A stretch of DNA of 64,000 nt from Paralimibaculum aggregatum. GTDB taxonomy: Bacteria > Pseudomonadota > Alphaproteobacteria > Rhodobacterales > Rhodobacteraceae. The translations under genes and the position numbers were made by a program. A model generated the notes under the pieces. It saw only the letters and a program-made list of their open reading frames with translations, was not told where the DNA came from and did not search any database. The stretch lies in NCBI RefSeq assembly GCF_030270585.1, contig NZ_BSYI01000020.1:18833-82832 (forward strand), written 5' to 3'. Positions 42,781-51,408 of the stretch are shown here, one piece after another; the stretch's first letter is position 1, and the number at the start of each line of letters is the position of its first letter.

Positions 42781-43084
42781 CGCCCGGCACCGCCTCGAAG
42801 CCCTCGAACTCCGGGTGGCCGAGATAGAGGCCCTTGTTGTTGCCGGCGTTCCTGTGCGCCTCGCGGAACTGCTCGGAGCGGGTCCAGGCCTCGAAGGCGC
42901 CGCGGTCGCGCCACACCGTGTGCGAGGCATAGAGGGTGTGCTCCTCGGCCTCGGGCCCGCGCAGCAGGCGGAAGGTCTCGAAGCCCTCCATCTCGTCGAG
43001 CCGCGTCTCGCGGCCCTTCCAGACCGCCTCGAAGGCCGCCTCCTGGCCCTTGACGACGCGGAACCGGTTCATGGCGATGAACAT
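42776..43084 (-). CDS. IsdG/HmuQ-type haem-degrading monooxygenase
   Basis: A 102-aa antibiotic-biosynthesis-monooxygenase fold protein. It has Asn6, Trp67 and His77, the spacing of the Asn-Trp-His set used by IsdG and MhuD to open haem oxidatively. The motif is FEAWTRSEQFREAH. Being the last gene of the hmu operon, overlapping hmuV by 16 bp, supports cytoplasmic haem breakdown to release iron. The product of the reaction (staphylobilin, mycobilin or biliverdin) cannot be predicted. Confidence 0.87.
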   Translation of the reverse strand: MFIAMNRFRVVKGQEAAFEAVWKGRETRLDEMEGFETFRLLRGPEAEEHTLYASHTVWRDRGAFEAWTRSEQFREAHRNAGNNKGLYLGHPEFEGFEAVPGA

Positions 43085-43875
43085 GTGCTGTCTCCCTGGC
43101 TGGCACGATAGATCGGTGTGATTGCGGGGTGGCCGCCGGGCCCCTCGGCGACGGCGACCGGCAGGCCGTAGACCGCGGCGAGGCGTTCCGGCGTCAGCAC
43201 CGCGGCGGGCGGGCCCTCGGCGAGGATCCGGCCCTCGGCCATCAGCGCGAGCCGGTCGGCCATGGCCGCGGCGAGGCTGAGATCGTGCAGCACCGCGAGC
43301 ACCCCCGCCCCCTCCGCCGCCGCGGCGCGGGCCGCCTGCAGCACCGCGGCCTGGTGGCGCAGGTCGAGGCTCGCGGTCGGCTCGTCGAGCAGCAGCCAGC
43401 CGCCGGCGCCGAGCGCGCGCCCCGCGAGATGCTGCGCCAGCGCCCGGGCCATGTGGCCGCGATGGCGCTCGCCGCCGGAGAGCCGGTCGATCCGCCGGCC
43501 GGCGAAGGCCCCGAGCCCGACCGCCGCGAGCGCGCGGGCGGTCAGCGCCCCGGCCTCGGCGGGCGGGATCTCCGGTGGGATCGCCAGCGCCACCAGCTCG
43601 GCAAGCCGGAACGGCGCGGCGCTGGCCGGGCTCTGCTCCAGCACCGCGCGGCGCCGCGCCAGCCCGGCCGGGCCGAGCGCCGCGGGGGCCTGCCCGTCGA
43701 TGCGCACGCGCCCGCGATCCGGGCTCAGCGCGCCGGAGAGGCAGGCCAGCAGCGTCGACTTGCCGGCGCCGTTTGGCCCGATCAGCGCCATCACCTCGCC
43801 GCGGCGGAGCGCGAGGCTCGCGCCGCGCAGCACCTCGCTGCGCCCGAGCCGCAGATGCAGGTCCTCGGCCCTCAT
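43069..43875 (-). CDS. hmuV: Haem ABC transporter ATP-binding protein (HmuV)
   Basis: A 268-aa ATPase: Walker A GPNGAGKST (34-42 region), signature LSGGERHRGHMARALAQ, Walker B WLLLDEPTASLDLRHQ and the switch histidine in VLHDLSLAAAMADR. It powers haem import with HmuU and HmuT. Its start overlaps the hmuU stop by 4 bp. The signature sequence GGERHRGHMARALAQ is the form seen in HmuV/BtuD-type siderophore and haem importers. Confidence 0.92.
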   Translation of the reverse strand: MRAEDLHLRLGRSEVLRGASLALRRGEVMALIGPNGAGKSTLLACLSGALSPDRGRVRIDGQAPAALGPAGLARRRAVLEQSPASAAPFRLAELVALAIPPEIPPAEAGALTARALAAVGLGAFAGRRIDRLSGGERHRGHMARALAQHLAGRALGAGGWLLLDEPTASLDLRHQAAVLQAARAAAAEGAGVLAVLHDLSLAAAMADRLALMAEGRILAEGPPAAVLTPERLAAVYGLPVAVAEGPGGHPAITPIYRASQGDSTCSSP

Positions 43876-44927
43876 CGCCGGCCCCGTCGCAGCAGCAGCC
43901 AGAGGAAGAACGGCCCGCCGATCAGGCTGGTGGCGAGGCCGATGGGCAGCTCCGCCGGCGGCACCGCGAGGCGCACCGCGAGATCCGCCGCCAGCACCAG
44001 CACCATGCCGTAGAGCGCCGTCACCGGCAGCATCGCGCGATGTGCCGGCCCGACCGTCAGCCGCGCCAGATGCGGCGCCACCAGCCCGACGAAGCCGATC
44101 GGCCCGGCCGCCGCCGTCGCCGCCCCGACCCCGACCGCGGTGGCGAGCGCCAGCCGGCGCTTCAGCCGCTCGACATCGAGCCCGGCATGGAAGGCCGCGC
44201 GCTCGCCGAGCTGCATCAGGTCGAGCCCGCGCGCCGCGCCGAGGAACACCGGCACCGTCAGTGCCGCCAGCACCAGCGTCACCAGCACCAGCGGCCAGGT
44301 GCCGGAGGCCAGCGAGCCCATCGTCCAGAAGGTCAGCTCGCGGAGCTGCTCGTCGTCGGAGACGAAGACCAGCACGCCGATCAGCGCCGCGGCGATGGCA
44401 TTGATCGCGACGCCGCCGAGGATCAGCGTGGCGACGGAGGTCTCCCCGGCCCGGCGTGCCAGCGCGAACAGCGCCCCGATCACCGCCCCGGCGCCGAGAA
44501 AGGCCGCCGCCGGCAGCAGATAGGGGCGCAGCGCCGCCGGCAGCCCGGCCGCCAGCGTGCCGCCGAGCACGATCACCGCCACGGCGCCGACGGAGGCTCC
44601 CGCGCTGACCCCGACCAGCGCCGGATCGGCCAGCGGGTTGCGCAGCATGCCCTGCAGCGCGCCGCCGGCCAGCGCCAGCGCCGTGCCCACCGCGAGGCCG
44701 AGCAGCAGCCGCGGCAGCCGGATGCCGCGCACGATGGCCTCCTGCAGCGGATCGGCCCCGCCGGCCAGCGCCTCGAGCACGCCCGCCGGCGGGATCGCCA
44801 CCGGCCCGAGCGCCAGCGCCGCCAGCGCCAGCCCCAGCGCGGCGAGCGCCAGCGCCGCCACCGCGCCGTGGCGGCCGGGCAAGGGCCAGCGGCCGCGGCG
44901 GGGCGTGCCGTCGAGCGCCAGCGTCAA
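43872..44927 (-). CDS. hmuU: Haem ABC transporter permease (HmuU), TTG start
   Basis: A 351-aa FecCD/BtuC-type permease with about ten membrane segments. Typical motifs are LPRLLLGLAVGTALALAGGAL, QGMLRNPLADPALVGVSAGASVGA, FWTMGSLA and GPIGFVGLVAPHLAR. No ATG or GTG fits well. A TTG at 44925-44927 overlaps the hmuS TGA (TTGA), matching the tight overlaps in this operon, so it is the chosen start. It imports haem delivered by HmuT. Confidence 0.88.
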   Translation of the reverse strand: MTLALDGTPRRGRWPLPGRHGAVAALALAALGLALAALALGPVAIPPAGVLEALAGGADPLQEAIVRGIRLPRLLLGLAVGTALALAGGALQGMLRNPLADPALVGVSAGASVGAVAVIVLGGTLAAGLPAALRPYLLPAAAFLGAGAVIGALFALARRAGETSVATLILGGVAINAIAAALIGVLVFVSDDEQLRELTFWTMGSLASGTWPLVLVTLVLAALTVPVFLGAARGLDLMQLGERAAFHAGLDVERLKRRLALATAVGVGAATAAAGPIGFVGLVAPHLARLTVGPAHRAMLPVTALYGMVLVLAADLAVRLAVPPAELPIGLATSLIGGPFFLWLLLRRGRR

Positions 44928-46006
44928 GCCGCCGGCCCCGCCGCCGCGGTCACCAGCGCGCGCCACTCGGGCAGCTCCTCCTGCCCCGGCGGCCGCGCGC
45001 CGAAGAACTGGCAGACCATCGTGCCCGCCGCGTCGAAGAGCTCGAGCGAGGTGATCGGCCCGCGGGTCGTCGTCGGCTTGGTCACCAGCCAGGCGGAGGC
45101 CACGAGATCCGTGCGCAGATGCAGGTTGAAGCCGGGGTCGAGCACGTTGAGCCAGGGGCCCATCATGACGATCCGCTCGACCCGGCCGGAGAAGATCTGG
45201 ATGCAGCCGGCATTGCCGACGAAGCACATGATCGGCACCGCCGCAGCCGCCGCCGCCTCCAGCATCCGCTGCGCCGCACCCGCATCGGCCGCGCGCGCGA
45301 GGTCGGCGCCGGCCAGCCGCAGCGCCTGCAGCCGCCCGGCGCCGGTGGCATGCAGCAGGCGGAAGAAATCGTGGCTGTGGGAGAGCGAGCGCCAGCCGTC
45401 GCGCAGCGCGGCGCGGTCGATCTCCGCGTCCGGGCGGTCGGGCTGCGGCGCCGCGGGCGGCGCGAAGGCGATCTCGCGCCCGGCCGTGTCGGCAAAATCC
45501 GCCGCCACCCGCTCGAAGGCCGCCATGTCGGTGCCCTCCTGCGCATGGAGCTTGAGCACCGCGGTGCCGGCGGCATCGAAGATCTGCAGCGAATGGCGCA
45601 GCCCTGAGCGGGTCTCCTCCGACACCCGGTAGCCGACATGCCAGCGCCGGTAGAAGAGCCGCAGGTCGATCGGCCCGGTGACCTGGCCGATCGCGCCCTC
45701 GCCGCCGACCTCGGTGAGCGGGCCCCTGGTCTCGTGCACCGCGGCCTCGTTGCGGGCCAGCGTCATCACCGGGCCGAGCGCGGGCAGCGCCGCCATCAGC
45801 GGGGCGAAGCCGGTGCCCTCGGGCGCCAGCCGGGCGACGCCCTCGGCCGCGCCGATGCGGGCCTCGAGCAGCGCCGCCTCCGGCACCGCCAGGCTGCGGG
45901 CCAGGTCGCGGGCGCGCAGCCCGGGGTTCTCCGCCTTCGCCGCGCGCCAGGCGGCGAGCAGATCGGCCGGCGCGCGGGGCGCGGGCATCTCGGGCGTGTC
46001 GGGCAT
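44924..46006 (-). CDS. hmuS: Hemin-degrading factor / haem chaperone (HmuS)
   Basis: A 360-aa cytoplasmic protein with two repeats of the HmuS/PhuS fold. N-terminal LLAAWRAAKAENPGLRARDLARSLAV and VMTLARNEAAVHETRG begin repeat one. Repeat two has the similar CFVGNAGCIQIFSG and WLNVLDPGFNLHLR segments. It carries haem from the membrane transporter to the degrading enzyme. It lies 17 bp after the receptor gene, and its stop is shared with the start of hmuU. Confidence 0.9.
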   Translation of the reverse strand: MPDTPEMPAPRAPADLLAAWRAAKAENPGLRARDLARSLAVPEAALLEARIGAAEGVARLAPEGTGFAPLMAALPALGPVMTLARNEAAVHETRGPLTEVGGEGAIGQVTGPIDLRLFYRRWHVGYRVSEETRSGLRHSLQIFDAAGTAVLKLHAQEGTDMAAFERVAADFADTAGREIAFAPPAAPQPDRPDAEIDRAALRDGWRSLSHSHDFFRLLHATGAGRLQALRLAGADLARAADAGAAQRMLEAAAAAAVPIMCFVGNAGCIQIFSGRVERIVMMGPWLNVLDPGFNLHLRTDLVASAWLVTKPTTTRGPITSLELFDAAGTMVCQFFGARPPGQEELPEWRALVTAAAGPAA

Positions 46007-46023
46007 CGGCGGGCCTCCTCGGC

Positions 46024-48120
46024 TCAGAACCGGAATCCGCCGGAGACCTTGAAGGCGATCCCGGGGCTGTCCAGTCCGTTGGGGTGGATGCGGTAGTCGC
46101 GGTCGGTGACGTTGTCGATGCCGGCGGCGAAGACCGCGCCTTCGAGCGGGCCGCTGCTCGGCACCCAGTTGACGAAGAGGTCGAACACCGCGAAGCCCGG
46201 GGTGGTCAGCGCACCCGGCGGCACGTCGTCGGCATTGATGCCGCTGGCGAAGGTGCCGCGGGCGCCCAGCTCCCAGTCCGGCGCGGGGCGGTAGCCGGCG
46301 GTGACCACCAGCCGGTCCTGCGGGATCGAGCCGAGCTTCTCGCCGTCGTCGCCGCGGCCGCGCGGGATGGTCAGGCCGACGCCGCCGAACCAGCGCGCGC
46401 TGTCATAGGTGATCGCCGCCTCGAAGCCGAAGAGCTTGGCATCCACGTTGCTGCTGGAGGTCGAGCCGCCGACCTCGAAGAGCCCGCTGGCCGGGTTGAA
46501 CACCCCGGTGTCGAAGTCGATGAACAGCACGGTCTGGCTGATGTAGTCGTCGACATCGGCATAGTAGCCGGTCGCCTCGAGGCTCAGCCGGTCGCCGAGG
46601 AACACCGCGTCGCGGAACTCGTAGCGCCCGCCGATCTCGATCTGGCTGGCCCGCTCCGGGTCGAGATCCGGGTTCGGCTGGAACTCGTTGATCCCGGTGA
46701 AATAGGTGCCCGGGCCGAGGCTGAAGCCCTGCACGGCGAAATGCTCGCCGGTGGGGTAGAGCTCGGTCAGCGAGGCCGCGCGGAAGGATTGCGAGCCGCT
46801 GACCCAGAGCTGCGCCGCATCCACCGGGCGCCAGGAGAGCGCGAGCTTGGGGCTGGCCTGCCCCTCGGAGCGGTCGTCGAAGGCACCGTCCGGGTCGAGC
46901 GAATAGTGATCGTAGCGGATGCCGGGGGTCAGCGTCAGCCGGTCCGCAAGCGCAATATCGGCCTGCACGAAGCCGGCGACGAAGCTCTGCGAGGCATCCG
47001 GCGCCTGCGGCCGGGGCAGCCCGTCGCGGGTCGCGGTCTGCTCGTCGCGATAGATCTCGACGCCGTAGGACAGCGCCACCGGCAGGCCGAGATCGAAGCG
47101 GCTGACATTGGTCGCCTCGAAGCCCAGCGTCTCGTAGGTGGTGGCGTCGAAGCGGCCGTCGAAGAGCCGGTCCTCGTCCACCTCGGTGCGGTTGTAGTAG
47201 CCGAGCACGCTGAGATCGATCAGGTCGCTGTCCGCCGGCGCCCAGTCCCAGCCGAGCCGCGCCGAGTGATAGCGCAGGTTGCGGTCGACCGTGGTGGTCT
47301 CGGAGCCCTGCACATTGGTGTTGGGCGGGGTGTCGCCGCTGTCGCGGTAGTGCTGGTAGCTGGCCTCGATGCGGTGCCCGTCGCCCGGCTCCCAGCCCAG
47401 CTTGAAGAGCCCGGTGAGCGAATCGATGTCGCTGTCGAGGATCGGGTCGCCGTCGCCATCCGTGAGGTCGGAGAAGCGCGGCCGGCCGGATAGGAAGGCC
47501 AGCGCGTCGAACTGCCCGGCCCGCGCCGCCAGCGCGCCGGAGGCCTGGATCTCGTCGCCCTGGCTGTCGAAGCCGAGCCGCACCTCGCCGCCCCAGCTCT
47601 CGCCCGGCTCGAGCAGGTCGGTCGCGTCCTTGGTGTCGAGGAAGATCACGCCGCCGAGCGCGCCGGAGCCGAACAGCGTCGAGTTGCCGCCGCGCAGCAC
47701 CTCCACCTGCTTGAGGATCTGCGGGTCGAGAAAGAACCGCCCGCGATGCGCGACGTTGAAGTTCTGCCGCGCGCCATCGGTGCGGATCACCACCTGCTCG
47801 TCCTGGAAGCCGCGGATGTTGGGCTCTTGGCTGACCCCGCGCGGGCCGCCGTCGATGGTCACGCCCGGCAGGTCGCCGATCAGCTCCTCATAGGTCGAGG
47901 GCTGGCGGCGCAGGATCTCCTGCTCGCCGACCACGCTCACCGCGTTCGGCGTGTCGAGCAGCGCCCGCTCGTCGCGCGCCGCGCCGAAGACCGTGATCTC
48001 CTCGATCGTCGCGAAGGCGGCCGCGCCCCGCGCCCCCGCATCCTCGGCCCGCGCCGTGGGCAGCGTCGCCACCGCCGCCGCGACCGTGACGGCAATGCCG
48101 CCGCCGATGCCACTTCTCAT
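46024..48120 (-). CDS. hmuR: TonB-dependent haem/haemoglobin receptor (HmuR)
   Basis: A 698-aa outer-membrane receptor. It has a signal peptide (ending ARA), a TonB-box-like EEITVFG, and a plug domain with GVTIDGGPRGVSQEPNIRGF. The 22-strand barrel includes the haem-receptor motifs FRAASLTELYPTGEHF and QPNPDLDPE, which stand for FRAP and NPNL. It ends in FKVSGGFRF, the barrel C-terminal aromatic. ATG at 48118-48120 is preferred over one 15 nt upstream for its GGGGGAG site. A promoter sits at 48223-48251. Confidence 0.92.
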   Translation of the reverse strand: MRSGIGGGIAVTVAAAVATLPTARAEDAGARGAAAFATIEEITVFGAARDERALLDTPNAVSVVGEQEILRRQPSTYEELIGDLPGVTIDGGPRGVSQEPNIRGFQDEQVVIRTDGARQNFNVAHRGRFFLDPQILKQVEVLRGGNSTLFGSGALGGVIFLDTKDATDLLEPGESWGGEVRLGFDSQGDEIQASGALAARAGQFDALAFLSGRPRFSDLTDGDGDPILDSDIDSLTGLFKLGWEPGDGHRIEASYQHYRDSGDTPPNTNVQGSETTTVDRNLRYHSARLGWDWAPADSDLIDLSVLGYYNRTEVDEDRLFDGRFDATTYETLGFEATNVSRFDLGLPVALSYGVEIYRDEQTATRDGLPRPQAPDASQSFVAGFVQADIALADRLTLTPGIRYDHYSLDPDGAFDDRSEGQASPKLALSWRPVDAAQLWVSGSQSFRAASLTELYPTGEHFAVQGFSLGPGTYFTGINEFQPNPDLDPERASQIEIGGRYEFRDAVFLGDRLSLEATGYYADVDDYISQTVLFIDFDTGVFNPASGLFEVGGSTSSSNVDAKLFGFEAAITYDSARWFGGVGLTIPRGRGDDGEKLGSIPQDRLVVTAGYRPAPDWELGARGTFASGINADDVPPGALTTPGFAVFDLFVNWVPSSGPLEGAVFAAGIDNVTDRDYRIHPNGLDSPGIAFKVSGGFRF

Positions 48121-48222
48121 CTCGCTCCCCCTCACCGGAAATGTCCCGTTGCTCCTGTCGGCCCGGGCTTCCTCGGCGCCGGGGGGTGACCGGCGGCATG
48201 GGTGGCTGGTGGCTCTTCGGTC

Positions 48223-48251
48223 TCGATAGCTAACCCGAGTTTTTCAGTCAA
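48223..48251 (-). promoter_or_regulatory. Sigma-70-type promoter of the hmu operon
   Basis: Read leftward, TTGACT (48251-48246), exactly 17 bp, then TATCGA (48228-48223). It lies 103 bp upstream of the hmuR ATG, in a short AT-richer stretch. No exact Irr ICE or Fur box is recognisable, although iron regulation is expected. The remainder of the 48121-48488 gap, 237 bp before exbB, shows no gene and no site I can name. Confidence 0.6.
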
Positions 48252-48488
48252 GCAAAGCCGACGCAGAGGGGGAAATTACTTGATCGAACCGGTCGGGTTT
48301 GATAGCCGGGCAGAGACGCGGCCGCCAGATCCCGCCCTGCCCGGGCGCTCCAGCCAGTCCGCCAGCCATGCCAGATCCGTATCGCAACCAGACCGAGCGC
48401 ACCGTCCCGGAGCGGGACGATTGCGGCCTTCGGGCGGTCTGGGCGGCGCGGTCGGCATGACCTGCAGGTCACAGCGAGGGAGAGCCAG

Positions 48489-49457
48489 ATGGCAGGCGAG
48501 ATCATGACGGAGCCGGAGACGATCGCGGCCGCCGGGGGCCCCGGCACCGGCGCGGCCGCGGGGCCTGCCGGCGTGGCGGACGGCGCCTCCCCGGCGGCCG
48601 GCGCCGATGCCGCGGCCGCTCCCGAAGCCGCGGCTGCCGAAGCCGCCGCTGCCGGTGCGGATGCCGCCGGAGCAGATGCCGCGGCCGCCGGCGCGGTCGC
48701 CGCGCCGCCCGAGGGCGCGGCCGACGCCGTGCAGGCCACGCCGGACGGGCTCGCCGGGGCGCTGCAGCAGGCCTGGGACACCCTCGCCGCCGGCGGCCCG
48801 GTGGTCGCCCTGCTCGGCGCCATGTCGGTCTTCGCCCTGACCATCATCCTCGCGAAATCCTTGCAGTTTGCCGGCCCGGCACTGGGCGGGCAGCGGGCGG
48901 CGCGGGCGGCCCTCCGGCTCTATCGCGAGGGCCGCCCGCGCGAGGCCTGGGAGCGCGTCGAGGGCCGCCGCGGCATCGCCCCGCGCCTCGCCGGGGCGAC
49001 CATTCTCGGCCTCGCCGAGGGCCGCAGCGAGCCGCGCCTGCGCGAGGAGGTCACGATCCGCACCGCCGACCGACTGGAGGCGATGCGCAGCTGGCTCCGT
49101 CCGCTCGAGGTGATCGGCGCGATCGCCCCCCTGATGGGGCTGTTCGGCACCGTGCTCGGCATGATCGACGCCTTCGCGGCGCTGGAGCAGGCGGGCAGCC
49201 GGGTTGACCCGGCGGTGCTCTCCGGCGGCATCTGGGAGGCGCTGCTGACCACCGCCGTGGGCCTCGCCGTCGCCATCCCGGCGCTGCTCGCGGCCAACTG
49301 GTTCGAGCGCCGGGTCGAGCGCGCCGAGATGGCCTGCGACAGCCTCATCGGCGGGTTCTTCTCCGCCGAAGTTCCGGGCGAAACCGCCGCGGACGCCACT
49401 GCCAGAAACCGGTATCCCGATGCTCACGACCCCAGCTACGCCCAGGCTGCGGAATAG
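48489..49457 (+). CDS. exbB: MotA/TolQ/ExbB proton-channel protein with a long Ala/Pro-rich N-terminus
   Basis: A 322-aa inner-membrane protein of the ExbB/TolQ family. Three helices are present: VVALLGAMSVFALTIIL, VIGAIAPLMGLFGTVLGM and ALLTTAVGLAVAIPALLAANWF. It forms the pentameric proton channel that powers TonB. The first 90 residues are low-complexity Ala/Gly/Pro. Its 3' end overlaps exbD by 38 bp. The start has GCGAGGGAGAGC ahead of it. Divergent from the receptor operon, it is the first gene of the energising operon. Confidence 0.9.
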   Translation: MAGEIMTEPETIAAAGGPGTGAAAGPAGVADGASPAAGADAAAAPEAAAAEAAAAGADAAGADAAAAGAVAAPPEGAADAVQATPDGLAGALQQAWDTLAAGGPVVALLGAMSVFALTIILAKSLQFAGPALGGQRAARAALRLYREGRPREAWERVEGRRGIAPRLAGATILGLAEGRSEPRLREEVTIRTADRLEAMRSWLRPLEVIGAIAPLMGLFGTVLGMIDAFAALEQAGSRVDPAVLSGGIWEALLTTAVGLAVAIPALLAANWFERRVERAEMACDSLIGGFFSAEVPGETAADATARNRYPDAHDPSYAQAAE

Positions 49458-49839
49458 GCCCCGGCGTCGCGCGCGCCCGAGCCTCACGCCGCTGATCGAC
49501 GTGGTCTTCATCCTGCTGGTCTTCTTCATGCTGGCCTCGCGCTTTGCCGACTGGCGCCCGGTCACGATCTCCGCCGGGCAGGCGGGCGGCGGCGGCACCG
49601 GCGTCGAGGGCGCGCTGCTGCTCGAGATCCGGGCCGATGGCCTGCGGCTTTCCGGCGCGCCGGTCACGGCGGAGGCGCTGGCGGCGCGGCTCGGCGCCCG
49701 GCTGGCGGCGCGGCCCGACCAGCTGGTGCTGGTGCAGCCCGGCCCCGGCGTCGCGCTGCAGCCGACGCTCGATGCGCTCGACCTGCTGGCCGAGGCCGGG
49801 GTGCGCCGGACCCGGCTGATCGAGGGGGCCGCGCGATGA
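49420..49839 (+). CDS. exbD: ExbD-type biopolymer transport protein, first copy
   Basis: A 139-aa protein with a single membrane helix carrying the essential aspartate: SLTPLIDVVFILLVFFMLASRF. A periplasmic domain follows. It joins ExbB in the proton-driven motor. Starting inside exbB, and overlapping the next gene by 4 bp, it is strongly coupled in translation. Confidence 0.9.
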   Translation: MLTTPATPRLRNRPRRRARPSLTPLIDVVFILLVFFMLASRFADWRPVTISAGQAGGGGTGVEGALLLEIRADGLRLSGAPVTAEALAARLGARLAARPDQLVLVQPGPGVALQPTLDALDLLAEAGVRRTRLIEGAAR

Positions 49840-50246
49840 CCCGGCGCCTCTCCGCGCGCCGCCGCCGGCAGGAGGGCGATGACGGCGTGCTGCCGCTGGT
49901 CAACGTGGTGTTCCTGCTGCTGATCTTCTTCATGGTGGCCGGGCAGCTCACCCGCGCCGATCCCTTCGAGATCGCGCCGCCGGTGTCCGGCTCCGAGGGC
50001 GCCGCGCCGGATGCGCCGCCCACCGTCTGGGTCGGGCCGGAGGGGCAGCTCTCGCTCGGCGAGGCGGCGATGGATGAGGCCGCGCTGGTGGCCGCGGTGG
50101 CCGGCGCTGCCGGGGCGTCGGAAGCGGGCGTGCGGGTGCTGGCCGACGGCCGCGTCGAGGCCCGCCGCCTGGTGCGCCTGGTGGCGGCGCTGCGGGCCGC
50201 GGGCGTCGGCGAGGTCACGCTCATGACGGTGGCACGGGGGACATGA
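49836..50246 (+). CDS. exbD: ExbD-like protein, second copy, with Asn in place of the motor Asp
   Basis: A 136-aa paralogue of the upstream ExbD. Its membrane segment VLPLVNVVFLLLIFFMVAGQL has asparagine where ExbD has the proton-carrying aspartate. So it is probably a structural or regulatory partner rather than a working motor subunit. It overlaps the TonB gene start by 4 bp. Such paired ExbD genes occur in some alphaproteobacterial TonB loci; whether they form mixed dimers is unknown. Confidence 0.87.
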   Translation: MTRRLSARRRRQEGDDGVLPLVNVVFLLLIFFMVAGQLTRADPFEIAPPVSGSEGAAPDAPPTVWVGPEGQLSLGEAAMDEAALVAAVAGAAGASEAGVRVLADGRVEARRLVRLVAALRAAGVGEVTLMTVARGT

Positions 50247-51376
50247 TGGGGCTTTCGACGCGCAGGCTGCTGCTGCTCGCGCCGCTCGCGGTGGCGGCGC
50301 ATCTCGCCCTCGCGGCGGCGGTCTTCTCCGGGCCGCCGCCGAGCGGTGCCGTCGGTGCCGGCCGCGAGGGGCTCGAGGTCGGGCTCGGGCTCGCCGGCGG
50401 CATGGCCGGCGCCGCCGGCGGCGAGGTCGCACCGGAAATGGCCGAGGAGACGGCACCGGAGGCTGTCGCGCCAGCGGCGCCGGCGGAACCGGCCGAGAGC
50501 GCCGAGACCGTGCCGCCAACGCTGGCCGAGGCCGCAAGGCCCGTGGAGCTGGCCGAGGCCGTCGAGACGGTTGCGGCGGAGCCGCCGCAGCCCGCCCGGA
50601 CGGTGCAGGCCGCCGAGCCCGTGCAGGCGGTGGAGACGGTCGAGGCCGCCGCCCCGGCCGCGCCGGTGCAGGCGGTGTCCGCCGCGTCGGTGGCGGCCGT
50701 CCCTGTCCAGGCCACGGAGGCGCGGCCCGCCGAGACCGCCGAGGCGGTCGAGGCCACCGAGCCCGCCGAAACCGTTGCCGCCGCGCCGGAGGCGACCTCC
50801 GCGCCGGAGGCGGCGCCGATGCCCGCCACCCGGCCGAAGCTCTCCGAGGCGCGGCGGGTGCGCTCGGCGCGGCGCGAGCCGGTTCCGCAGAAACCGAAGG
50901 CCGAGCCCCGGCGCACGGCAGAAGCATCCGCCAGGCCGGCCGCGAAACCGCGCGAGGCGCAGCAGCAGGCGGCGCTGCCACGGGCCGACACGGCCGGTGC
51001 CGGCGGCAGCGAGCAGACCGGCGAGGGGCAGCAGCGCGCCGGCCAGGCCGGCGGCGGGCAGACCGCCAGCCGCGGCGGCGATCCGGCCGCCCGGCGGAGC
51101 TATCTGCGGCAGCTCGCGGCACATCTCGCCCGCGCCAAGCGCTATCCGCGCAATGCCCGGATGCGCCGGCAGGAAGGCACCGGCCATCTGCGCTTCACGG
51201 TGAATGCCGGCGGCCAGGTGGTGGCCCATGCGCTCGCGCGGAGCACCGGCTACCCGGCGCTCGACGCGGAGATCACGGCGCTCCTGAAACGCGCGGCGCC
51301 GCTGCCGCCGATCCCCGCCGATCTCGGGCTCGCCCGGCTCGAGGTGGTGGTGCCGATCGCCTTCGCGCTGCGCTGA
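50243..51376 (+). CDS. tonB: TonB-family energy-transducing protein
   Basis: A 377-aa protein with an N-terminal membrane anchor (LLLLAPLAVAAHLALAAAVF). A long Ala/Pro/Glu linker of about 260 residues spans the periplasm. The C-terminal TonB domain contains YLRQLAAHLARAKRYPRNARMRRQ, starting near residue 287, and GTGHLRFTVNAGGQVV. It contacts the receptor's TonB box. Last gene of exbB-exbD-exbD-tonB. A hairpin terminator follows at once. Confidence 0.9.
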   Translation: MMGLSTRRLLLLAPLAVAAHLALAAAVFSGPPPSGAVGAGREGLEVGLGLAGGMAGAAGGEVAPEMAEETAPEAVAPAAPAEPAESAETVPPTLAEAARPVELAEAVETVAAEPPQPARTVQAAEPVQAVETVEAAAPAAPVQAVSAASVAAVPVQATEARPAETAEAVEATEPAETVAAAPEATSAPEAAPMPATRPKLSEARRVRSARREPVPQKPKAEPRRTAEASARPAAKPREAQQQAALPRADTAGAGGSEQTGEGQQRAGQAGGGQTASRGGDPAARRSYLRQLAAHLARAKRYPRNARMRRQEGTGHLRFTVNAGGQVVAHALARSTGYPALDAEITALLKRAAPLPPIPADLGLARLEVVVPIAFALR

Positions 51377-51395
51377 GGCGCCCGGAGGGGGCGCC
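51377..51395. terminator. Terminator hairpin after tonB
   Basis: GGCGCCC and GGGCGCC pair perfectly over 7 bp around GGAGG, immediately after the tonB stop and facing the convergent hmuT gene. No T run, but position fits a bidirectional terminator. Confidence 0.6.
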
Positions 51396-51408
51396 CCGGC
51401 GCGCCGCC

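Noticed and set aside
48121..48488. Fur or Irr box upstream of hmuR
   Set aside because: No sequence close enough to a known consensus was found; only the -35/-10 promoter is supported.
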